Source of the DNA: Hemibagrus wyckioides | Lineage: Eukaryota > Chordata > Actinopteri > Siluriformes > Bagridae | NCBI RefSeq assembly: GCF_019097595.1 | Contig: NC_080734.1 | Span: 4,840,392 to 4,904,391 of the forward strand | Direction: 5' to 3' | Length of the DNA stretch: 64,000 bases | In this document: piece after piece, positions 49,701 through 62,131 of the stretch | How positions within the stretch are numbered: the first letter of the stretch is position 1 | Layout of the letters: each line of letters begins with the position of its first letter | The notes under the pieces: generated by a model | Seen by the model: the letters and a program-made list of their open reading frames with translations, nothing else | Told to the model about the DNA's origin: nothing | Databases searched by the model: none | Program-made: the position numbers and the translations under genes

Positions 49701-51602
49701 ACATTATAAGTGACGTAAAATCAGAAACGTAAATATTTTCACTTTAAGTAATAATACATTACGAATTAATTAACATTAAATGATAAATATAAAATAAATA
49801 TTTTAAATGATAAAAAATGAAAAATTAAGTAAATAATGTAAATATTTTCACTTTTTTATATATAATAATACATTATGGATTTATTCATATAAAATGTTAA
49901 TAAAATGCATTTATAAATAATAAAAAAAAAATGTAAAGTAAATATTTTCACTTTTTATATGATATCCTTATATCCATTTACATAATATCCTATCCTATAA
50001 AATTACAATAAACTGTGAAAATTATGAAATATATAAAGGACTATTTTTTATATATAATAATAAAATTATAAATGTATTAAAATCAAAAGTTAATACAAAT
50101 GAATTTAAACATTGCAAATGATTAAAAAAAAATGAAAAATGTAAATAAAATATTTTCTTTTTGTATTTTATAATAAAGATGAAATGTATTAACATGAAAT
50201 AAATAAAAGGAAAATAATAATATACATTTACCAACATTAATTGGAATTAAAACAATGGATTTAATTAGATAATTACATTTATTTTATACTACGGGTGCCA
50301 ATCATGCTAGCTCTACTGTCGGTAATAAGGCACTGCTGGTGCAGCTGTAACCTCAGACTGATCACAGTTATTTATATTTCTGCAGACGCCTCGACTCGTT
50401 ACTGATTACAGGCGATAACCCGAGAGTCCTGAGTTTTCATATACAGAGCTCTCTCTCTCTCAGACCGTAATGTAGTTCAGATGTATGATCCAGTACGCTT
50501 TAACTCTGGTTAATGTACAATCAGCATTTCTATGTTATTTTCGACATCACTGTAAGGTCACAGACGGTGCTGACGTCTGCGTTTTGTACTCATTACCTAC
50601 ACGAAGGGAGAGGCGGTTTTTTATATGTACGGGTTAGAGATTCTGGTTAGATCTGAATTATACCAGTGCACGATTCCTACATTCATTTAAAACAGGAGGC
50701 TAGATATTACACAGGAGGTGGAGATAATATGGCAGAATCTCAATTAGCAGTAACGAGACTATTACAGATAGAACAATTAGAAGCTGGACACTAATTAGCT
50801 GTTTGGAAGTACCAGGTAACCAATCAGAATCAAGGACAGGAAATATTTTTATTGAAATATTATTTCTCACTCTGAGGCTCTGCCTCTAAACTAAAGTAAA
50901 GTCTCATTACTAGAAATCCTTTGCCCAATAACTTGCTCTTGGCCTCAGACGAGCCTCAGACGAGTCACCTAAAAGAAACCAGCAGGACGACGACCTTGTC
51001 CTCGTAAATCCCAGGACGAGTGAGAGATCGGCAAATATCAGAGCTTGTAAATGTACAGCTTTGGAGTTCAGGAGGTTGATGAAGCTTCAGAATCCTGAGC
51101 ACACGGTGTTCCTCGTTTCTACAGGAGTGAGGCTGAATGCATGTTTTAAAATATAAAGCTTTCGGTGAAGGTCCTGCACATGACTGCGGGTTCTGAATGT
51201 CGCGAAGAGGATTCTTATTTACATTTTACTCTTAATTTCAAACCAAAAGTACATCAGCGGTGTCAAACTTTAGCTTGAAGACATAAACCAGGGATATTTA
51301 ATTTTTACCACATGATCTAAAATATACATTAACCACTAAGCTGGGCTCAAAACAGGATGATCATGTGGGTAAGAATGACTATTCATCACGTTTATCATTT
51401 CCTAAATGTTAAATTTTAAATATTGCAAATTGAGGAAAATCGTACAGACAAACCTTAAACATGTTAAGGATGTACTTGTCCCCAATGTCCTATTTCTTTT
51501 GGCTTCAACTTTTTTTTTTTTTTTTTTTTAATAAATCTAAAAATCATGCCGGACTTCTACACAGTAGTCAGGCTTCAGCTTTAACCTGTGCTGAATGAGT
51601 GA

Positions 51603-51655
<53 letters not shown>

Positions 51656-53576
51656 GAGTATAGCTGTAGTACCTGTTGTTCGCAAACCAGTGACGTGTGC
51701 CAGGAAAAAAAGTGAGTGCACGTGTCCTTATCCGAGTCGACCAGCACGGGCTTGCTGCTTCTTCCTACTTCATCAGACTTGCAGATGAAGCTGATGATGC
51801 TCTTGTGTTTCAGGGCCGGATTGGCCGCGCAGACGTCTCCGCCCTCATAGGTCAGCTCCACCACCTGGTCCTTATACACCAGCTTTTTGCTAAACATTCC
51901 TCCATTCACAGCAGAGTTAGTGTCTTTGATACACAATCCTGCAGTAAAGACGATAGTATCAGTGCTGATCAGGGAACCGAGTAAAACCCTTTCGATTAAT
52001 ACAGGCAAATACAAAAAGACCTTCACCTGCATCTGAAACGCAGCCTGAGTTCTTTACAGGGCCACAGACATTGAGGCGGTACATCTTCCTCACCTCGACG
52101 CTGTGGTACACTGTATATCCAGCTTCCTGAGTCAGTGAGTTCAGGTCAAACAGATGCCCTGTGGAGAGGAGAGTGGACATGGACGCTTGAGATCCCTAAT
52201 CAACAACTCAGATGCTGACGTTTATTGCTTATATTATGTGCAGAAAATGGCCGTGCCGTGGAACCTTGGCATACTAATGCCCTCCCTTTAAAATTTCACC
52301 TTAAGAATTCCAAGAAATCTGCATCGGCATACGAAGCATTTTCGGAATACGAACCGAACACCGGCTAAGTTGCGTGTGCGACCAGGAGCCGTTCAAAACT
52401 TGTTAGCGTCAGTGGAAAGCCAAGCGAAGCAGAGTTTACAAATTTTTTCAGTCAGTGAAAGCTGTTTGGAAAGAGTCTACCCACGATACCAACGTTGTCT
52501 TCAGCATGTGTTCAAAAGCTAGGTGATTTTTGGGGTGTTTTTTTGTTGCCAGATTGGTGGTGTGGGTGAGCTGTTCTATTTTTAACCCAAGCTTGGTGGC
52601 ACGACTTCCTGTGAGGAGCCTTGACATAGAATGCTTGGCTTGGGTCAGTTCTTTGTAAGCAGCCATACAGTGTACATACGCTTCATATTGGTCATATTGA
52701 TCATATTTTTGGGCGGCTGAAACGGATTATCTACATTTACATTATTTCTTATGGGAGAATTTGTTTCACAATACACATTTTCACCTTAAGAACTCTCCTC
52801 CAGAACCAATTAAACTCATATCCACTGTAATTAAATCTAGGTTGTGTTTTTGTTAAACAGATCTGAATACTGCGATGATAAGAGGACGCTGATCTGGCTG
52901 TGGGACTCACCTGTGAGTGGATTAGTGACTTTGCAGTCTCCGTGTTCAGTGCTGTTAAGGGGACATGCTACCGGTGTTAACCACACAAAGGTGTACACAC
53001 AGTCCTCTATCACTGAGGTCAGAGTGGGCTTCGTGTCCTGCAAAACACACACATTCGTTTTAAAGCACACCATCTGCATTTCAATATTTAGCTAATAAAT
53101 GCTTACAACACGGCCAGCCCTTGGCTCCAGACTCACTGTCCTGCACTTTTAAACCATCCTCGAGCCATAATCACCTGATTTACTCAACTCACAGCTTAAC
53201 ACATCGTTCAGGGGCTGGAAAAGGTGTGTTTAGAGCACCTTAAACCTAGGACCGGTCTTGAAAAATATCATACAGGCTGCAGTCTAATGCTGAAATCCTT
53301 AAAATCTTTCATTTTGCCTTTCAACAGTACCATCAGTTCCACAGACCTCATCAGTACACTTTTAAAACTGATGTAAACCTACTGTAAAAGCATTGGGCTC
53401 TTTATTTAACTGTGTACAATAATCAATACTCAATTGCCTACTGTTATGTTGATCATTTTACTGTGTGAGCGTGTGAATGACTGTAAACTCAAATGTGTGG
53501 CTTTGTTACATGACTATTGTGTTATACCCCTATCCAAGTGACATAACAGGATATTCTGCATTGTGTCATTGAAGCT

Positions 53577-53607
<31 letters not shown>

Positions 53608-56600
53608 ATGGATAGAATCTCCTGCTGCATGACCTCTTCATATTCAGCATATTTAGCTCTGGGCGTGAGATTACGTTGTTTTGTGTTTCTGCACAGAATT
53701 ATTTATTTGGAACATTATGATCATTTCAAATTCAATTACATTACACTGATGTTTTACACAGATCAGGCATAACATTATGACTACCTGCCTAATATTGTGT
53801 TGATCCCCTTTTCCTGTCTGAGCTCTGGAGAGGATTAGCACTCCCCTTTAAGTCCCTCACAATAATGTTTATTTACTGGAGAACCACTTATCCAACCCAC
53901 GGTCTAGAGGAAGCACAAGTTTCCTGAATCGTTGACTCCTGATTATAAAAACATTAATTCTGGAGCAAAACTGATTTAATAAATTTACAAGAGCTGAAAA
54001 CATTATTCATTAAATCTACTGTCCAACAGTCATGTTTCTGAAAGCAATTCAGTTGCACAGTGCTGACCTTCTGTATAACATGACAAGTGTGTGTGTGTGT
54101 GTGTGTTGCACAACAATGCCTCACCACTTGGGTGTGATCGCATTTAAAGCGGATGATGGTGGTCCGTTTGCGGTCTCCTGCCGGGCAGGTTTCTCCGTCC
54201 GTGTATTTCAGCACCAGCCTGCCGTCCTCCCATTGCGGCTCGGACTGAGCTTCTCCCAGACTCACGTACTTATCACCAGTCTTGTGACACGCCGCAGCGC
54301 TGCTCGGGCAGCCCCATGAACCTGGAACACACACACAGAGGATAAAAATCAGCCATAAAGCATTAATAGCCTTCTAATTCTGGACTAAAAATAGAAATAA
54401 ATGGTTTCAGGGGGCGGAGCTGACAGCATTGCTTGTAGCTGATTGGTTAAGCCGAATTTCTCAACTCGAAGTTCAATTTCTCACAATTTTATGGCACAAC
54501 TGAAAACCAAACACAGAACGAGTTCATAAAAATGGTTCCTCTTTGATATTATAATAAAGATAAGCTAAATATAAATAAAAATATATAGTAAAAATGACAA
54601 TTTGTGTAATGGAAACTGTTTGAGCCAATTCTTGTTTTTTTTAGCCCAACATGTAGAGTGAGGATTTGTTACTAAACACAGCTGAAATCCGAATGTAAAT
54701 ATTCCAGTTTAGAGTAACTCTTGACTTCAGCTCAGGTTCAGACGTAGTTTTGACTCACCGCTCTGAGGTACGAGAGACTTGCACACGTTGATGTAGTAAC
54801 GCTGGTCTTTAGTCTTAGACAGAACCACCCAGTTTCTACTGTGCAGAGCCAATGATGACAGATCGTACGAGTGTCCACTGCCGTCACTGGAAAAGATACG
54901 ATTCAGAGACAGTGATCAGAACGAGAAGAGACGTTTCACTGTTCTGGTGTCCAGCTAGTCAATTCTCAACCTCATGGCAGAGGCAACCAAGTATTAGTAT
55001 CTATAAAGCTTAACTCATTTCAACATCTTAAAACACCTGGATCACTAGTTATGATTACTTTTCAACATTTTTTAGCAAGACTAATAATACAGCCAGATAT
55101 GATTGTGTGAAAATCCTTAAAATAATAATAATAATAAACTTTAAGAACGCTAATTATTACAGGAGAGTAATGTAAAGAAAACTTGCCTACTTGTGTTTAG
55201 AATAATTAGGAGGAAAAAGAATATTTAAAAACACAAAATTATAAGAAAGAATTAAAATAAAATGTATAAACTTGTGCATGAACCGTTAATTCTTTCACTC
55301 ATTGTGAAAGTATTTCAAGCAACAACAAATGGAAAGCTCTAACTGAATAAACTATTCTATATACATGAAGTAATAAGTGAATCATTCAAGGCGTTCTCAC
55401 TTGTAGGAGCAGCTGACGGTCTTAAAAGGAGGACAAGCCAGCGCAGTGTGCCATTCAAACAAATAGGTGCAGTCTGTGGTCTCTCTGATAAACACCGGCT
55501 TCCCCTGTAACGATCGTTCAGGAACTCAGAAAACAGAAATCTATCACACTCGATTCATAAAGCCACTCGGACTGATGAAGTCGTACCGGATTCTTGCTGT
55601 GGTCGCAGGAAAACATAATGGCTGTGGATCGCTCGTAAATCTTGTGGCAGGGTTCCCCGTGTGTGTAGTTGATCATTATAACGCCGTCATCAAATGTTAA
55701 GTTCTGATTAGCCAGCCCTGTAAACACACAAGATACAAATGTTAGAGAGAATGATGAGATTAGGTTTATTTTAAATACAGAAACTGTACTGACCAGCAAT
55801 CCTGTGACTGGAGCCCTCTACTTGGCAGGACGAGACCTTATCATCTCCGTGTGCACACACCAAGGACTTGATAGCGCCGCATACAGCAAAGTGATATTCA
55901 TACTGCGAGCTCTTCACCTCATAATCCTTGGTGGACAGTGGGGTCAGGTCAAACTCATACCCACTCCTGGGATCCTTTACCTTACAGTTTGTACCTGATC
56001 ACACAAAAATATTGAAAATACATTTATTAAGAATAAAAGGCATTTGGAACAGAGCACACAGTGTCCAGAAGACTGCACAGGTTTCTTCCACTTTTATTCC
56101 CAGAAGTATTTCTCTCCTCTAAATGTGTTACTGATGAACACTTGAATTATTTTGTCTATTTTCACATACTGAGATAATGTGTATATCAGAGGTACAGGTG
56201 CATACAGGACTAGACCAGACTCTCTTAACTAATCCCGCCAACTCGCTCAGACTCTCCTAACTAATCCCGCCCACTCCCTCAGACTTTCCTAACTTAATGC
56301 AACCCACTTGCTCAGGGTCTTATAACTAATCCTGTCCACTCCATCAGGCTCTCCTAACCAATCCCACTCACTCTCTCAAGATTTCCTAATCAATCCCGCC
56401 CATTCCATCAGACTCTCCTAACCAATCCTGCCTATTTGCTCAGGCTCTCCTAACCAATTCCACCCACTCCCTTAGGCTCTCCTAACTAATACAGGCCTAT
56501 CCCTCAGACTCTCCTGAACAATCCCTCCTACTTGCTCAGACTTTCCCAACCAATCCCACCCACTCCCTTAGACTCTCCTGACCAATTCCACCCACTCCTT

Positions 56601-59600
56601 CAGACTCTCATAACCAATCCCACCCACTCGCTCAGACTCTCCTAACCAATCCCACCCACTCGCTCAGACTCTCCTGACCAATCCCACCCACTCCTTCAGA
56701 CTCTCCTGACCAATCCCACCCACTCCTTCAGACTCTCCTGACCAATCCCACCCACTCCTTCAGACTCTCCTGACCAATCCCACCCACTCCTTCAGACTCT
56801 CCTGACCAATCCCACCCACTCCTTCAGACTCTCCTGACCAATCCCACCCACTCCTTCAGACTCTCCTGACCAATCCCACCCACTCCTTCAGACTCTCCTG
56901 ACCAATCCCACCCACTCCTTCAGACTCTCCTGACCAATCCCACCCACTCCTTCAGACTCTCCTGACCAATCCCACCCACTCCTTCAGACTCTCCTGACCA
57001 ATCCCACCCACTCCTTCAGACTCTCCTAACCAATCCCACCCACTCCTTCAGACTCTCCTAACCAATCCCACCCACTCCTTCAGACTCTCCTAACCAATCC
57101 CACCCACTCCTTCAGACTCTCCTAACTAATCCCACCTACTCCCTTAGACTCTCCTGACCAATCCCACCCACTCCCTTAGACTCTCCTAGCCAATCCCATC
57201 CACTCTCAGTCTCTCCTACCCAATCCCACCTACTCCCTTAGACTCTCCTGACCAATCCCACCCACTCCCTTAGACTCTCCTAACCAATCCCGCCCACTCC
57301 CTCAGACTTTCCCAACCAATCCCACCTACTCCCTCAGACTCTCCTAACCAATCCCACCCACTCGCTCAGACTCTCCTAACCAATCCTGCCCACTCCCTCA
57401 GACTCTCCTGACCAATCCTGCCCACTCCCTCAGACTCTCCTAGCCAATCCTGCCCACTCCTTCAGACTCTCCTAAACAATCCCACCCACTCCCTGAGACT
57501 CTCCTAACCAATCCTGCCCACTCCCTTAGACTCTCCTGAACAATCCCACCCACTTCTTCAGGCTCTCCTAATAAATCCCACCCACTCCCTTAGACTCTCC
57601 TAACCAATCTTGCCCACTCCACCAGACTCTCCTAATTAATCCCACCCAATCCTTTAGACTCTCCTAACCAATACTGCCCACTCGATCAGACTCTCCTAAA
57701 CCAATCCCACCCACTTGCTCATACTCTCTAATCAATCCTGCCAATTGCTGACCCCTGTCCAATCCCACCTGCTTGTTCAGACTCTCTGAGACTGACCACT
57801 GAGGAATCAGTACTGAAAAGTAGAGTTTTTTTTAAAAAAAGCCCATTTGGATCATTAAGTATTTAAATACCTTGTACTTTCTTAACCGGGCATGCCTCAG
57901 AGGTCCTCCAGATAAAGACGTATTCACAACCGTCCTTACGATCGAATATTGGTGAGCCCTACAAATAGTAAAGAAGCAGAAACATTCCTTGTTTGTCCAT
58001 TTATAATATAAGCAAAATATAAACTTATTAAACATCTATTTTTTACTGTAAGTAGTAGAAATACTTCTATATAAGAAATAATGTAAAAGACACAAGGTGA
58101 GATGGAAATCAAACAGACTGATGGTGCTTACAGGGCTGTCGTCACACTGGAAGATCACGCGTGTTGAGTAACGCCCTCCTGAGCCACACTTATCTCCGTT
58201 CTGATAGACGATGCTGATAGAGCCGTCCGAGCCGGCCTGCAGACTGGACTGTACGTAGCCCAGGTTCACAGCTCGGCCATTTAACTGACCGCACGCTCCG
58301 ATTACTCCAACTGCCAATGACAAAAGACTCTTAATTGTGAAGACCTCTTTATTTAATCGGACAGCTCATGTTTTCACCTTCTTAATGTTCAAACACACAG
58401 ACAGAACTTTAGCTAAACTGTTCAGAGGCTTTGGTTTGCCGTATTGGTGAGAATATGGCTGTGTATAGCTGCTATAACTTAAGTGGATATTCTTTTTTTG
58501 CAGGGAATAAAATGCTGTTATTGGAAAATAACCAACCTGAGAGCAAAAACGGCATCATACTGCCCCCCCAAGCATGAACCCATAATCTGCATATTCATAT
58601 TTCCATGTAAATACACTGCATCATCAATGTGTAATCAACACCTTGGAAAAACAAAAGCATGAAAAACAAAATAGATAAAATATTGTGTGAGTGCGAGTTA
58701 CCTGGACAGCCCTGGACAAATGGCAGAGGTTTACACACACTGAGAAAGAACTTCTGAGATTTGGCCTGGTCTGAAGTGTCTAAGGGGACGTAGGCTTTAT
58801 CGTTCAGACTGAGGTCACTCAGGTCGTACTCATTTCCTTCAGAGTCTGTGTGCACAAAACAGGTTAGTGGAGAGACGGAACTATTATGACTAAAGCTACG
58901 ATGATTAGGACTACTGTTACGGCTACAATAAATACGAGTATAACGAGCATCACTATGACACTTATTACTATGACTACATCCACTAAACCTAACCATTACT
59001 ACAAGTACAACAGCTGCTACAATTACTGTACTCCTGTACGAGTATCACTACATCTACCAGCCTGACTACTACAACTACGATAAATATAACAAGTATCACT
59101 ATGTCAATTATGACTACAACCCAATGATTACTGCAAGTACACCAACCACTACAGCTAGGAGCACGAGTATAACTGCAACTACTACTATGACAGAGGTTCA
59201 ACATCCATCCATGTCTACAGCACCGTCCATAAAACTGTTCACATGCTGTTTTTGCACACCGCATTTCAATACTGCCACCAACTGCTGCTCTTATACAAGT
59301 GTATATAAACCCTCTTTGTTAACCTTCTCTTAGTTTTGTACTGTACAATATACAGAATGTACACTGGTCTGTGCCAGTTTGTGTATCTGTCCTGTAGGGT
59401 TTTGCATTATCTTTATGTGTCTGGGACAACTTACGTTAAGTCTTTAGCTTTGTGATATTTTATGTAGCACCAAGGTCCTAGAGAAGGATCTCACTGCGTC
59501 AGCTATATATGATTGAAATGACAATAAAAGCTTTTTGACTCGACTTTTTATGAGAATTATGACTATTATGACTACTGCAATACCAACGATTACTACTACT

Positions 59601-60245
59601 GCGACAATAACGCGACACGGCTAGGACACTCATGTCTCACTACACTTCACCACCCTTGCAGTTCTGCTTCACCCTGTACATTCTGCTACATCTGTTCTAC
59701 ATACAACGCACACAATGCACACATTTTGCACAACATACAACTACTCTTGTCTTAACACTTTATATGCTGTAAATACAACTTGCACATACCGACATATAGC
59801 CTTATTTACTGATACATATTTATTTATCTATCTATCTATCCATCTGATTGTCTATCCATCCATCTATCTATCCATCTGATTGTCTATCCATCCATCTATC
59901 TATCCATCTGATTGTCTATCCATCCATCTGTCTATCCATCTGATTGTCTATCCATCCATCTGTCTATCCATCTGATTGTCTATCCATCTGATTGTCTATC
60001 CATCCATCTATCTATCCATCTGATTGTCTATCCATCCATCTATCTATCCATCTGATTGTCTATCCATCCATCTGTCTATCCATCTGATTGTCTATCCATC
60101 CATCCATCTGTCTATCAATCTGATTGTCTATCCATCCATCTATCTATCCATCTGATTGTCTATCCATCTGATTGTCTATCCATCCATCTGTCTATCCATC
60201 CATCTGTCTATCCATCCATCTATCTATCCATCTGATTGTCCATCC

Positions 60246-60285
<40 letters not shown>

Positions 60286-60657
60286 GATTGTCTATCCATC
60301 TGATTGTCCATCCATCTGATTGTCCATCCATCTATCTATCCATCTGATTGTCCATCCATCCATCCATCTGATTGTCCATCCATCCATCCATCCATCCATC
60401 CATCCATCCATCTATCTATCCATCCATCCATCCATCCATCCATCCATCCATCCATCTATCCATCCGTCCATCTATCCATCTGTCCATCTATCTGATTGTC
60501 CATCTATCTATCTATCTGATTGTCCATCTATCTATCTGATTGTCCATCTATCTATCTGATTGTCCATCTATCTATCTGATTGTCCATCTATCTATCTATC
60601 TGATTGTCCATCTATCTATCTATCTGATTGTCCATCTATCTATCTATCTGATTGTCC

Positions 60658-60705
<48 letters not shown>

Positions 60706-60713
60706 GATTGTCC

Positions 60714-60757
<44 letters not shown>

Positions 60758-60765
60758 GATTGTCC

Positions 60766-60847
<82 letters not shown>

Positions 60848-62090
60848 ATATCTGATTGTCCATCGAGATGAAGAAAAACCTGTTAATCTGGACATTTTTT
60901 TAATCTTAAGTCTGCACTATACTAATAATTTTTTCCCCCATAATCCTGTAAGAGATGTTCTCTTACCAGTGACCCGACAATCTACCGGTGCAGGCTCGCA
61001 AGCCAGAGCTGTAGAGAACTCGAAAAGAACGTCATGCTGCACGTGTGTGGCCGTGCCCATCTCCTCACGGATGAGCTTCAGGGAGCCGTTAGTGGCGCTC
61101 TGATCACACACAAAATTAATGGTGAACGTGGCTCTGGTGCCTGCGGTGCGAGAGAGATGATTCAGTATTGGGGAAAAGTAAAGCCACTTATCCAAAATAA
61201 AATAATCACATAAAAACGTGTTAGCATGCACACTAGATAGTCTGCTGCTTGTGGGTGTGGCCTGTCTAGCAGATTAGAAATAATAACCAAAGTGTATACA
61301 TACACATTATATATATATATAAATAACAAATCTTGCTAATTTAGTGGATATGAAGCATAAACACACCCAGGTTTTTATCCAGCTCTCCTCTGTAGGTGAG
61401 AGTGAGCAGGCCATCAGTGGACAATTGCAGAGATCTCTCCACTCCTACAAAACTGTGAGGCTTGCCATCCTCCACCACACAACCCGCTGCGTCCGGCTTG
61501 CCCGATCCGCACTGCCGGGCGGCCGAGCAGATGTTCACCTGTTGGTGACACGTGGACAAGATAAGAGGTTAGGAAAGAAATCAAATTAAGCAAAGGGAAT
61601 AAATTAATGTGTACTTACAATGAACTCTTTTCCGTTTGCAGTCGTCTTGTATGCGTTTTCTGAGGCCAGAGGGAGCAGGTTGAACTCAAAACCAGTGTTG
61701 GGATGCTTTAAAGAGCAAGTCTAGCACGCAAACACGAAAGAAAATGATTAGAAGCTTATCGTCTAGACGACGTTGCAGCTGTACTGAATTCTCCATTCTG
61801 ATTGGTCAGAAAGTATTATCTATAATATCAGCATTGATAATAGCGCAACTGCAAAATATATTAATAATGAACTTATACTAATACGTTATGGTTTCTATAG
61901 TAACTGTTTCATCATATCATCTCAGATTGACAGTGATAGATAGAAGGCAGTGTGTGTGTGTGATTCTGTTGACTCACCTGATTGGCATCTACAGCAGTTG
62001 AAATGGCGCAGGCTGCCTCGGTGTCCCACACGAAGTCAACTATGCAGTCCTGTTCTGATGTGAAGCGTGGACCGGATGACTGATCACCAC

Positions 62091-62131
<41 letters not shown>

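Noticed and set aside
60304..60871. Several ORFs of IHPS/IYLS repeats
   Set aside because: Translations of the tetranucleotide array in an igf2r intron.
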